Shown in pieces: positions 16,571-24,518 of a DNA stretch of 39,396 bases. Both the position numbers and the translations under genes were made by a program. The notes beneath the pieces were generated by a model. It saw nothing but the letters and a program-made list of their open reading frames with translations. It was not told the DNA's origin and did not search any database. Within the stretch, counting starts at the first letter, position 1; the number at the start of each line of letters is the position of its first letter. Location: contig VHCN01000027.1 in NCBI GenBank assembly GCA_016871675.1, forward strand, positions 1-39,396, read 5' to 3'. Source of the DNA: Verrucomicrobiota bacterium. GTDB lineage: Bacteria; Verrucomicrobiota; Verrucomicrobiia; Limisphaerales; VHCN01.

Positions 16571-17980
16571 ATGAAAGCCACCCTCGCCCTCGCACTCCTG
16601 ACTTCCGCGGTCGCGCTTCCCGCCGCGCAGCCGACCAAGGCGCAGCTCGACAACTGGGCGCAGTGGCGCGGGCCGCTCGGCAACGGTGTCGCGCCGAACG
16701 CCACGCCGCCCGCGGAGTTCGGCGAATCGCAAAACCTCAAATGGAAGGTTGCCATTCCCGGCGAGGGCATCTCCACGCCCGTCGTCTGGGGCAACAGGGT
16801 TTTCCTCACCACGGCCGTGAACACGGGAAGGAAACCCGAGGCCAAGGCCGGCGGGCCCGCGCCCGCGGCGAAGGTCGAGACGCCGGCGCCGAAGGCCGGC
16901 GCGCAGCCGTCGCCGCAGGGCGGGCGCAAGGGCAAGGGCGGTTTCGGCGGCGGTTTCGGCGGCGGCGCGGCACCGACGGAACTTTATCAATTCACCGTGC
17001 TTTGCCTTGACCGCGCGACGGGCAGGACGCTGTGGCAAACGACCGCTCGCGAGGAAGTCCCGCACGAACCGCGCCACGGCACGAGCGCGTTCGCCGCGGC
17101 GTCGCCGGTCACGGATGGCGAGCGGCTTTACGCGTTCTTCGGGTCGCGCGGGCTGCACTGCTACGACCTCGACGGCAACCTCAAATGGAAACAGGAGTTC
17201 GGCACGATGCGCTTCCAGCCGCAGTGGGGCGAGGGCGCCTCGCCCGCGCTGCACGGCGACGCGTTGCTCGTGAACTGGGACCACGCGGGCTCGGACTTCG
17301 TCGCCGCGCTCGACAAACGCACCGGTTCGCAACTCTGGCGCACCGAGCGCAACGAACCGACATCGTGGACGACGCCGTTCGTCGTCGAGCATCAGGGCAA
17401 GCCGCAGGTGGTCGTGAGCGGCTCGGGCATCATCCGCAGCTACGACCTTGCGAATGGCAAGGAACTCTGGGAGTGCGGTGGCATGGGGGCGAACACGATC
17501 CCGACGCCGGTGACGCTCGATGGCGTGTTGTATTGCATGACGGGCTACACGACGACCGCACTCCGGGCGATCCGGCTCGGCCACTCCGGCAACCTGACGG
17601 AAAAGGCCGACGCCATCGTGTGGACGCTTTCGCGCAACACGCCTTACGTGGCGTCGCCGCTGCTTTATGGGGACCGGCTGTATTTCTTCTCGCGGCTCAG
17701 CGGCGCGTTTTCGTGCTACGACGCGCGCTCCGGCAGGCCGCACTTCGACGCCGAGCGCTTGCAGGGCATGGGGAACATCTACGCCTCGCCGCTCGGCGCG
17801 GCCGGCCGTGTTTACACCGCGGACCTCGGCGGAAACGTGCTCGTGCTCAAGGACGGCCCGGTCGTGGACGTTGTCCACGCCACGAAGCTCGACGGCGCGA
17901 TCGCGGCGTCGCCCGTGGCGGTGGGGAAGGAACTGCTGCTGCGGACAAAGGGGAGTCTCTACAACTTCGCGGCCAAGTAG
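16571..17980 (+). CDS. Secreted PQQ-like beta-propeller protein
   Basis: A 469-residue protein with a signal peptide (MKATLALALLTSAVALPAAQ) and repeated blades of the PQQ/BamB type: QWRGPLGNG at the start, then YAFFGSRGLHCYDLDGNLKWK, VAALDKRTGSQLWR and RSYDLANGKELWE. The D-G-x-L-W/K pattern recurs across the length. A low-complexity Pro/Ala/Gly loop (residues about 88-136, including GGFGGGFGGG) interrupts an early blade, as often seen in verrucomicrobial and planctomycete homologues. There is no dehydrogenase active site that can be recognised, so the protein is probably a periplasmic binding or scaffold propeller, not a quinoprotein enzyme. It converges on the REC-MBL gene, 16 bases away. 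Confidence 0.85.
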   Translation: MKATLALALLTSAVALPAAQPTKAQLDNWAQWRGPLGNGVAPNATPPAEFGESQNLKWKVAIPGEGISTPVVWGNRVFLTTAVNTGRKPEAKAGGPAPAAKVETPAPKAGAQPSPQGGRKGKGGFGGGFGGGAAPTELYQFTVLCLDRATGRTLWQTTAREEVPHEPRHGTSAFAAASPVTDGERLYAFFGSRGLHCYDLDGNLKWKQEFGTMRFQPQWGEGASPALHGDALLVNWDHAGSDFVAALDKRTGSQLWRTERNEPTSWTTPFVVEHQGKPQVVVSGSGIIRSYDLANGKELWECGGMGANTIPTPVTLDGVLYCMTGYTTTALRAIRLGHSGNLTEKADAIVWTLSRNTPYVASPLLYGDRLYFFSRLSGAFSCYDARSGRPHFDAERLQGMGNIYASPLGAAGRVYTADLGGNVLVLKDGPVVDVVHATKLDGAIAASPVAVGKELLLRTKGSLYNFAAK

Positions 17981-17996
17981 CGGAACTGCGGGGCGA

Positions 17997-19406
17997 TCAA
18001 CCGACCGCGTCGGCGACGACTTGCGCGGGCCGGGAGGCGGGCTTGGGCTTGAGAACCACCTCGATGCCCTCGCGTGCGGCTTCGACCTTGAGCTTGCTGC
18101 CGGAACTCACGGCGAGTTGCCGGCCGTGCGCGGCCATTTGGGCGACCTTCGTGTCGTCGTGGCCGGGGTCGTGGTGGAAGAGGAACAATTGCTTCACGCC
18201 GGCGCTGTTCGCGATGGTCACCGCGTCGTCCACGCACGAGTGCCCCCAGCCAACGTGCTTGAGGTATTCCTGCTCGTCGTACTGGGCGTCGATGATGAGG
18301 ATGTCCACGTCGCGCAGGAATTCGATGAGTTTCTGGTCCTGCCGGCGCGCGTAGTCGATCTGCGTCTCGGCTTCCTTCTCGGTCATGATGCCCGTCTGGC
18401 TCTTTTGGCGCACGAAGAGCTCATTGTCCGGAATGAACGCGATGGAACCCGCGCTGGTGAACAGCCGGTAGCCGACGCAGATGCCCGGGTGGTTCATGAA
18501 CTGTGCCTGCACGCGGACGTTGCCGACCGCGAACTCGAGGTCCTTCAATTCCTGGATGCTGATGTTGCCCGGCATTTCCGGCATCGTGATGGGGAAGTAA
18601 GGGCTTTCCATCTGGCTGGCGAGCGTCTGCTCGAGGCCCTTGCGGGCGCCGGTCGGGCCGAGGATGCGGATGCGGTTGCGCGGATTGTAGGCCGGGATGA
18701 AGAACGGAAAGCCCTGGATGTGGTCCCAATGCGTGTGCGTGATGAGCACCGTGGCGGCGATTGGTTCGTCGGGATACTTCGCCACCCACTCCTGCCCGAG
18801 CGGGCGGATGCCGGTGCCCGCATCGAGTATGATGCGCTCGCCGTCGGCCTGCACTTCGACGCACGCGGTATTGCCGCCGTAATAGGCGGTTGCGGGACCG
18901 GGAGTCGGCAGCGAACCGCGCACGCCCCAGAACTTCACGCGAATCGGCTGGTTCGTCGAAGGCGTCGGCGAGGCCGCGTGCTCGAAACTCGAGCGCGGCG
19001 TCTGCTGGCTGCGGAGCTGGAAGGTCGTGCCGCTCGGCCCGCCGCTGGTGAGCCCCTCGACGAGGCGCAGCATTTCCTCGGGGTCGATGGGCTTGGTCAG
19101 GTAGTCATCCGCGCCGGCCTCGAAGGCATTCTGCCGGTCCGTGGCGTAGGTGCTCGCCGTGCTGATGACGATCTTGGTCTGGCGGACCTGGTCGTTTCGG
19201 GCGCGGATAGCCCGGCAGACTTGGAAGCCGTTGCAGCGCGGCATCATCAGGTCGCACACCACCACCTCGGGCTTGTGCTCGGCGATCATGGCGAGGCCGA
19301 CTTCGCCATCTTCCGCCTGGAGCACTCGCCAGCCGGCTTTCTTGAAAGCCCATTGAACGACTAGGCGGGCACCACGGTCGTCGTCGATGACCAGAACGGT
19401 TTTCAT
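17997..19406 (-). CDS. Receiver domain fused to a metallo-beta-lactamase-fold hydrolase
   Basis: A 469-residue cytoplasmic protein. Residues 1-120 form a complete receiver domain: acidic residues IDDD (7-10), phosphoacceptor Asp52 in VVCDLMMP, Thr/Ser at 83-85 and Lys105 in LTKP. A Ser/Pro/Gln linker (120-153) follows. Residues about 155-469 form a metallo-beta-lactamase domain: VKFWGVRGSLPTPG, YYGGNTACVEV, LDAGTGIRPLG, and the metal motif HTHWDH (224-229); further ligand candidates lie in FMNHPG, IIDAQYDEQEY and GWGHSCVDDA. This is the phosphodiesterase-like MBL subgroup often annotated as class II cAMP phosphodiesterase-like. The fusion suggests a hydrolase switched by phosphorylation. Substrate unknown. 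Confidence 0.9.
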   Translation of the reverse strand: MKTVLVIDDDRGARLVVQWAFKKAGWRVLQAEDGEVGLAMIAEHKPEVVVCDLMMPRCNGFQVCRAIRARNDQVRQTKIVISTASTYATDRQNAFEAGADDYLTKPIDPEEMLRLVEGLTSGGPSGTTFQLRSQQTPRSSFEHAASPTPSTNQPIRVKFWGVRGSLPTPGPATAYYGGNTACVEVQADGERIILDAGTGIRPLGQEWVAKYPDEPIAATVLITHTHWDHIQGFPFFIPAYNPRNRIRILGPTGARKGLEQTLASQMESPYFPITMPEMPGNISIQELKDLEFAVGNVRVQAQFMNHPGICVGYRLFTSAGSIAFIPDNELFVRQKSQTGIMTEKEAETQIDYARRQDQKLIEFLRDVDILIIDAQYDEQEYLKHVGWGHSCVDDAVTIANSAGVKQLFLFHHDPGHDDTKVAQMAAHGRQLAVSSGSKLKVEAAREGIEVVLKPKPASRPAQVVADAVG

Positions 19407-19421
19407 TCAGGCTTCGGTGGC

Positions 19422-19450
19422 ATCCTGTGCTGCGTCGTGCCGGATGACAA
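19422..19450 (-). promoter_or_regulatory. Predicted promoter of the REC-MBL gene
   Basis: Reverse strand TTGTCA (19450-19445), 17-base spacer, CAGGAT (19427-19422), then 15 bases to the ATG at 19406. The -35 matches 5 of 6; the -10 is weak. Confidence 0.35.
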
Positions 19451-19514
19451 GCCGGGAAAACTCAGCAAATCTCCGCAGGTGCCCGCCCGGAACCGGGAAA
19501 GAGGGTCTTTCTGG

Positions 19515-19545
19515 TTGCGACCCGCCGCCACCCCGGCCATATCAT
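19515..19545 (+). promoter_or_regulatory. Possible promoter of the YifB/ComM gene
   Basis: TATCAT (19540-19545) lies 7 bases before the GTG at 19553. The best -35, TTGCGA (19515-19520), is 19 bases away, which is longer than ideal. The -10 box supports GTG as the true start. Confidence 0.35.
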
Positions 19546-19552
19546 CCCGCCC

Positions 19553-21079
19553 GTGCTTTCAAAGGTTTACTCCGCCGCCGTCCAAGGCATCGAGGCATTT
19601 CCGGTCGAAGTCGAGGTCAACGCAGGCTGGGGCGAGACCGTCATCGTCATCGTCGGCTTGCCGGACGTGGCAGTGAAGGAGTCCCGCGACCGCGTCACCA
19701 CGGCGCTCACCAACTCCGGTTTCAAGTTCCCGATGGGCCGCACGACCATCAACCTCGCGCCCGCCGACGTGAAGAAAGAGGGTCCGAGCTTCGACCTGCC
19801 CATCGCCATCGGCATGCTCGCCGCCAGCGAGCAAATCGAGACCGATCAGCTCGACAACTTCGTCCTTGTCGGCGAGCTCGCCCTCACGGGCGCCGTCCGT
19901 CGCGTCAAGGGCGTCCTGCCCATCGCACTCCGCGCGAAGGCCGACGGCAGGGCTGGCATCATCGTCCACAAGGACAACGCCGCCGAAGCCGCCGTCGTCG
20001 AGGGCTTGCAAGTCATCGCCGTCGAGAACCTGCGCGAAGCCACCGGATTCCTCGAAGGCTCCGTCAAGCTCGCGCCCACCCGCGTGGACCTCGCGCGATT
20101 GTTCGACCAGCCGGCCGAGGACGACCTGGACTTCGCCGAGGTGAAGGGGCAGGAATCCGTCAAGCGCGCGCTCGAGATCGCCGCGGCCGGTGGCCACAAC
20201 GCCCTGCTCATCGGCCCGCCCGGCACGGGCAAATCCATGCTCGCGAAACGGCTGCCGACCATCCTCCCGCCGCTCACCCTCGCCGAGGCACTCGAGACCA
20301 CGAAGATCCACTCCATCGTCGGCGCGCTCGCGCCGGGCCGGGCGCTCGTCACGCGCCGGCCGTTCCGGGCGCCGCACCACACCGCCAGCGACGCCGGCTT
20401 GCTCGGCGGCAGCATCAACCCGACGCCCGGCGAAATCTCGCTCGCGCACAACGGCGTGCTCTTCCTCGACGAACTGCCCGAGTTCAAGCGAACCGTGCTC
20501 GAGACGATGCGCCAGCCGCTCGAGGACGGCAAAGTCACCATCTCCCGCGCCGCGGGCACGATGACATTCCCGTCGCAGTTCATGCTCCTCGCGGCGATGA
20601 ATCCCACGCCCGACGGCAAGATGCCGCACGAGTCGAAGAGTTCGCCGCGCGAAATCCAAAACTACCTCGGGCGCATCAGCGGGCCGTTGCTCGACCGCGT
20701 GGACCTTCACGTCGAGGTGCCGCAGGTGAAGTTCCGCGAGATGCAGGCCGCGCGCCCCGGCGAGCATTCGGCGGCCATCCGCGAGCGGGTCATCGCCGCG
20801 CGGCGGATCCAGCAGGAGCGCTTCACCGACAAGCCGAGCATCACGTGCAACGCCCGGATGGGCACGCGGGAGCTGAAGGCCTTTTGCGCGCTCGACGACG
20901 CCGCGAACGAGCTGCTCAAGTTCGCGATGGCCGACATGAACCTGAGCGCGCGCGCCTACGACCGCATCCTCAAGGTCGGCCGCAGCATCGCCGACCTCGC
21001 AGGCTCCGGGCGCATCACCAGCGAGCACGTGAGCGAGGCCATCCAATACCGGACGCTCGACCGGCAGTTGTGGGGATGA
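19553..21079 (+). CDS. comM: YifB/ComM-family Mg-chelatase-like AAA+ ATPase
   Basis: A 508-residue protein. The N-terminal Lon-protease-like fold (ChlI) covers about 20-140 (VNAGWGETVIVIVGLPDVAVKESRDRV is the family hallmark). The AAA+ core follows, with Walker A GPPGTGKS (221-228), Walker B VLFLDELPEF, and sensor regions LLAAMNPTP and SGPLLDRVDLHVEV. A C-terminal Mg-chelatase domain ends the protein (SARAYDRILKVGRSIADL). ComM is known in Haemophilus and other naturally competent bacteria as a branch-migration helicase in transformation; in this lineage the role is inferred. Start is GTG at 19553. The stop overlaps the next ATG by four bases (ATGA). Confidence 0.94.
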   Translation: MLSKVYSAAVQGIEAFPVEVEVNAGWGETVIVIVGLPDVAVKESRDRVTTALTNSGFKFPMGRTTINLAPADVKKEGPSFDLPIAIGMLAASEQIETDQLDNFVLVGELALTGAVRRVKGVLPIALRAKADGRAGIIVHKDNAAEAAVVEGLQVIAVENLREATGFLEGSVKLAPTRVDLARLFDQPAEDDLDFAEVKGQESVKRALEIAAAGGHNALLIGPPGTGKSMLAKRLPTILPPLTLAEALETTKIHSIVGALAPGRALVTRRPFRAPHHTASDAGLLGGSINPTPGEISLAHNGVLFLDELPEFKRTVLETMRQPLEDGKVTISRAAGTMTFPSQFMLLAAMNPTPDGKMPHESKSSPREIQNYLGRISGPLLDRVDLHVEVPQVKFREMQAARPGEHSAAIRERVIAARRIQQERFTDKPSITCNARMGTRELKAFCALDDAANELLKFAMADMNLSARAYDRILKVGRSIADLAGSGRITSEHVSEAIQYRTLDRQLWG

Positions 21080-21852
21080 ACCCGGGACCGACGGCCGGAA
21101 TCGAGGCGTTCCCGCGTGCCCACCCCGGCGCGGCGCGAGCGCCCGGCGGCCTGCCGCATTCGTCTCCGCCCCGGTTCCGACCGCGCAGGAGCCGGTGGCT
21201 TCTTGCTGCGCTTTGCGCCTGCGTCGCAACGGGATCACGCGCCGAGGAAACACAACTTCGAACCGGCCTCACACTGCGATTCCCGTTGACGGAATCCGTG
21301 AGCCTTTTCAGCTACGCGGAACTCGGGATTTCCGACCGCACGGTGAACCCAAGCCGCTACCTGCTCCGTCAGGGCGTGACATGGCAGGCCCGGACCAATC
21401 TCTCATTGCAACTCAACCATGTGTTCAGCGAGAGCGAATCGTTTTCGGCCGCGGTGGGGCACGACGTGTTCAGGCAGCAGCAGCGCGTGGAAGCAGCGGT
21501 CACCCCGAGTTTCACGCTCGGCGACCGGTTCACACTCAACGCGCGGACCCGCCTCGAACACCGGTGGCTCGAAGGTCAGGCCAACAACCTCCGAACCCGG
21601 CACCGCTTCGAGCTTGAACATCCCGCGGGAGCGTGGCTCCCGGCAGCGGGGTTCTTTCACAGCTACGAGTTCTTCTTCGACTGGTCGGCGAACCGCAACA
21701 GCGCCCATCGGGTCCTGCCCGCGGGCATCTCGTGGGAATTCGGGCCGAGGACGGACGTCCGGGCCTACTACTACATCGAGCGCAGCCGCGGCGGTGGCGA
21801 CTGGGAGAACCGGCACGTGTTCTTCACGCAGTGGTCCTACTCGTTTCGTTGA
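21076..21852 (+). CDS. DUF2490-like outer-membrane beta-barrel protein
   Basis: A 258-residue protein. An Arg-rich stretch leads to a hydrophobic signal segment (WLLAALCACVATGSRAEE, about 41-58). After it come alternating polar/hydrophobic strands rich in aromatic residues: LTLRFPLTESVSLFSYAEL, RYLLRQGVTWQ, LQLNHVFSESES, FTLNARTRLEHRWL. It ends FFTQWSYSFR. Strand pattern, size and terminal aromatic-Arg ending match small outer-membrane barrels of the DUF2490 type. The ATG overlaps the comM stop by four bases, so it is translationally coupled, although no functional link is known. The first 35 residues are unusually Pro/Arg-rich, and the true start could be further downstream. Confidence 0.7.
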   Translation: MNPGPTAGIEAFPRAHPGAARAPGGLPHSSPPRFRPRRSRWLLAALCACVATGSRAEETQLRTGLTLRFPLTESVSLFSYAELGISDRTVNPSRYLLRQGVTWQARTNLSLQLNHVFSESESFSAAVGHDVFRQQQRVEAAVTPSFTLGDRFTLNARTRLEHRWLEGQANNLRTRHRFELEHPAGAWLPAAGFFHSYEFFFDWSANRNSAHRVLPAGISWEFGPRTDVRAYYYIERSRGGGDWENRHVFFTQWSYSFR

Positions 21853-21870
21853 CTCCGCGCCTCGCGCCAG

Positions 21871-22581
21871 TCACTCGACCTGTTCGTCGGCCTTCAGTTC
21901 ACGCAGCCTGATGTTCCTCCATTGCACCGAGAACGGCCCGAGGCCCGCGCGGATGCTGTGGACCTGCAAGCCGATGAACCCGCTCTTGTCGAGCGAGTCG
22001 CGGAAATCCGCGCACGCCACGCCATTGACCCACGAGCGGATGCGGGCGCCCTGCGCGACGATGCGATACGTGTTCCATTCGTTGTCCTTGAACGCCTTCT
22101 TCGCCGCGTCGGATTTCTTCTCCTGTTCATCGAGGAAGCGCCCGCGCCGCGCCTCGTCGTAGAAACTGCCCGACGTGCCCCTTTCCGACTCGGCGATTTC
22201 GCACTGGTAGCCAAACACCGTGCCCGCCGGCCGTCCCTTCTTGTTCTTCGCGCCCTCGGGGACGGTCTCCTTGTCGTAGGTGTGGCTGCGAATCTGAATG
22301 CCGCTGTTCAACGCCTTGTCGCACTTCACGTCGAGCACGAGCTCGAAGTCGCCGTAATCCTTCCTCGTGCAAAGAAACGTGTTCGGGCTGCCCTCGACCG
22401 TCGTGCCGACGATCGCGCCGTCCCGCGCCTCATACTTCGCCTTGCCGCCCTTGACCTCCCAGCCCTCGAGCGATTTGCCGTCGAAGAGCGGCGTGAATCT
22501 CGTCGCGTCAGCGCCCAGGACGAGCGAGACGATGGAGGCAAACAACCCGACAGCGAGCGGTGAGGTGAGGCGTGGATTCAT
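21871..22581 (-). CDS. Secreted DUF1080 (3-keto-disaccharide hydrolase) domain protein
   Basis: A 236-residue protein with a signal peptide (residues 1-23). The DUF1080 concanavalin-like fold begins FTPLFDGKSLEGWEVKGG, the defining motif, and continues with GDFELVLDVKCDKALNSGIQIRS, GYQCEIAES, EWNTYRIVAQG and IGLQVHS. Members of this family in Bacteroides and Planctomycetes-Verrucomicrobia cleave 3-keto-glycosides or are found in large numbers as uncharacterised secreted proteins. A periplasmic or surface role in glycoside breakdown is the best guess. A strong promoter lies 6 bases before its ATG. The next gene is divergent (MIP channel). Confidence 0.92.
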   Translation of the reverse strand: MNPRLTSPLAVGLFASIVSLVLGADATRFTPLFDGKSLEGWEVKGGKAKYEARDGAIVGTTVEGSPNTFLCTRKDYGDFELVLDVKCDKALNSGIQIRSHTYDKETVPEGAKNKKGRPAGTVFGYQCEIAESERGTSGSFYDEARRGRFLDEQEKKSDAAKKAFKDNEWNTYRIVAQGARIRSWVNGVACADFRDSLDKSGFIGLQVHSIRAGLGPFSVQWRNIRLRELKADEQVE

Positions 22582-22587
22582 GTCCGC

Positions 22588-22615
22588 ATCATCGCGAAGC
22601 CGCTTGAAGAGTCAA
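22588..22615 (-). promoter_or_regulatory. Predicted promoter of the DUF1080 gene
   Basis: Reverse strand TTGACT (22615-22610), 16-base spacer, GATGAT (22593-22588), then 6 bases to the ATG at 22581. One of the clearest cases of a promoter abutting the start codon. Confidence 0.5.
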
Positions 22616-22661
22616 CCGCGCGAACTTCACGTGCCGAGGCCCGCCATGCGCCGCTTTCGCG

Positions 22662-22690
22662 TGGACGCCTCCGCACCGGATTGGTAGCGT
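22662..22690 (+). promoter_or_regulatory. Possible promoter of the MIP channel gene
   Basis: TGGACG (22662-22667), 17-base spacer, TAGCGT (22685-22690), then 14 bases to the ATG at 22705. Both boxes match at only 4 and 3 of 6 positions. Confidence 0.25.
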
Positions 22691-22704
22691 CAGCCCACTC
22701 GCCC

Positions 22705-23478
22705 ATGAATCCTCCCTCTGCCTACCTCGCCGAGTTCGCCGGCACGATGCTGCTCATCCTGTTCGGCGACGGCGTGGTCGCGAACGTCGTCCTCGCGCGG
22801 TCCAAGGGCAATGGCGGCGGCTGGATCGTCATCACGGCGGGCTGGGCGCTCGGCGTCACCGTGGCGGTGTATGCCGTCGGCGCGTTCAGCGGCGCGCACT
22901 TGAATCCCGCCGTCACCCTGGGTCTCGCCGCCATCGACAAGTTCGACTCTTCGCTCGTGGCCGGCTACATCCTTGCGCAACTCGCGGGCGCGTTCGCGGG
23001 CGCCGTGCTCGTGTGGCTCGCGTATCATCCGCACTGGGCGGCGACCGACGACAAGGGCGCCAAGCTCGCCGTCTTCTGCACCGGCCCGGCCATCCGCAAC
23101 CTGCCCCTCAACCTGCTCACCGAGGTCATCGGCACATTCGCGCTCGTGCTCGGCGTGCTCGCCATCGGCACGAAGGCCAACCTCAGCCCCGAGTTCGGCT
23201 GGGACAAGGGCTTCGGCCCCGCGCTCGTCGGCGTGCTCGTGTGGGCCATCGGACTTTCGCTCGGCGGCCCGACGGGCTACGCCATCAATCCCGCGCGCGA
23301 CCTTGGCCCGCGGCTAGCCCACGCCGCGCTGCCCATTGCCGGCAAGGGCGGCTCCGATTGGGCCTACGCCTGGGTGCCGGTCGTCGGTCCCGTCATCGGC
23401 GGCGTGCTGGGAGCGGCCGTCTTCAAGCACGTGTGGCCGCTGATGGAGGGCGGCTTCCTCACGGGTTCCGGCCGCTAG
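22705..23478 (+). CDS. MIP-family channel, aquaglyceroporin type
   Basis: A 257-residue inner-membrane channel with six predicted helices and two half-helices carrying the NPA motifs: HLNPAVTLG (Asn67) and AINPARDLGPR (Asn195). The Asp after the second NPA-Arg (Asp199) and the Gly-rich approach (LGGPTGYAINPARD) are features of glycerol facilitators (GlpF), whereas water-only aquaporins usually carry other residues. Glycerol or small polyol uptake is therefore more likely than pure water flow. No glycerol kinase or dehydrogenase is beside it. The ATG at 22705 gives the standard N-terminus (AYLAEFAGTMLLILFGDG). The following dehydrogenase begins 15 bases after its stop, so an operon is likely. 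Confidence 0.93.
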   Translation: MNPPSAYLAEFAGTMLLILFGDGVVANVVLARSKGNGGGWIVITAGWALGVTVAVYAVGAFSGAHLNPAVTLGLAAIDKFDSSLVAGYILAQLAGAFAGAVLVWLAYHPHWAATDDKGAKLAVFCTGPAIRNLPLNLLTEVIGTFALVLGVLAIGTKANLSPEFGWDKGFGPALVGVLVWAIGLSLGGPTGYAINPARDLGPRLAHAALPIAGKGGSDWAYAWVPVVGPVIGGVLGAAVFKHVWPLMEGGFLTGSGR

Positions 23479-23492
23479 CGCGCGAACGCTCC

Positions 23493-24497
23493 ATGCCCGC
23501 GCGCCCCCAAGTCGTCGTCACCGACTTCCTCGAAGAACCGCTCGACCACGAGCGCCGCATCCTCGGCGACCTTGCGGACGTGACCGCGCTTTGCAGCCGC
23601 CACGAGGACGAACTCGCCGGCCGCATCGAGGACGCCGACGCGGTGATGGTCTATCACTTCCTTGGGCTTTCGCAGAAAACCCTCTCCCGGCTCCGCCGCT
23701 GCAAGCTCATCGTCCGCTGTGGCGCGGGCGTGGACAACGTGGACCACGCGTTTGCCGCCACGCGCGGCATCGCCGTCGCGAACGTGCCCGACTACGGCAC
23801 CGAGGAAGTCGCCGACTCCGCCATCGGCCTCGCGCTCGCGCTCGCGCGCGGCTTCCACCGGCTCAACAGCCGGCTGCGCGCCGGGCGCGGCGAGTGGTCC
23901 TACACGCAAGCCGCTCCGGCGTGGCGGCTCCGCGGGCGCGTCTTCGGCATCGTGGGCATCGGCCGCATCGGCACGGCGTCAGCCCTGCGCGCGAAGGCGC
24001 TCGGCATGGACGTCGCCTTCTACGATCCCTTTGCGCCCGAGGGCCGTGACAAGTCGCTCGGCGTCCGGCGCGTCGAGTCGCTCGACGACCTGCTCGCACA
24101 GGCGCACGTGCTGAGCTTCCACTGCCCGCTCACACCCGACACGCGCCACATGCTGAACCGAGACAACATCGGAACGATGCGCAAGGGCGCGTTCGTGGTG
24201 AACACCGCGCGCGGAGCCGTCGTGGATGGGCTCGCCGTGCTCGACGCGCTCGGCAACGGCCATCTCGGCGGCGCGGCCATTGATGTGCTCGAATCCGAGC
24301 CGCCGCCGGGCGACGACCCGCTCGTGATGGCATGGCGCAACCCGGGGCATCCCGCACACGACAGGCTCATCCTCAACCCGCACGCGGCGTTCTACTGCGA
24401 GGAAGGCCTGCTCGATATGCGCCTCAAGGGCAGCGAAAACGTCCGCCGCGTCCTCCTCGGCCAACCGCCGCGCAATGTCGTCAACGGCGTCGCCTGA
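23493..24497 (+). CDS. D-2-hydroxyacid dehydrogenase, CtBP-like
   Basis: A 334-residue NAD(P)-dependent dehydrogenase of the 2-hydroxyacid family. The nucleotide-binding loop reads GIVGIGRIGTASALRAKALG. The catalytic Arg is in VNTARGAVVDG, the Glu in AIDVLESEPP, and the His in LNPHAAFYCEEG. An RCGAGVDNVDHAFAATRGIAVANVPDYGTEEVAD-type N-terminal segment and a C-terminal helix typical of C-terminal-binding-protein-like members are present. It is soluble. The physiological substrate is unclear; the family acts on 2-keto acids such as hydroxypyruvate, glyoxylate or sugar-derived acids. It sits 15 bases after the MIP channel, which would fit polyol-derived substrates, but this is inference. Confidence 0.9.
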   Translation: MPARPQVVVTDFLEEPLDHERRILGDLADVTALCSRHEDELAGRIEDADAVMVYHFLGLSQKTLSRLRRCKLIVRCGAGVDNVDHAFAATRGIAVANVPDYGTEEVADSAIGLALALARGFHRLNSRLRAGRGEWSYTQAAPAWRLRGRVFGIVGIGRIGTASALRAKALGMDVAFYDPFAPEGRDKSLGVRRVESLDDLLAQAHVLSFHCPLTPDTRHMLNRDNIGTMRKGAFVVNTARGAVVDGLAVLDALGNGHLGGAAIDVLESEPPPGDDPLVMAWRNPGHPAHDRLILNPHAAFYCEEGLLDMRLKGSENVRRVLLGQPPRNVVNGVA

Positions 24498-24518
24498 ATT
24501 CGCAGCGCGCGGCACTGC

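Noticed and set aside
14843-17878. Reverse-strand open frame of about 1,011 codons
   Set aside because: It is antisense to recG and the PQQ-like gene, is Arg/Ala/Glu/Val-rich with no domain pattern, and is explained by high GC at third codon positions.
17981-17996. Terminator between the convergent PQQ-like and REC-MBL genes
   Set aside because: The gap is only 16 bases and no stem can be formed within it.
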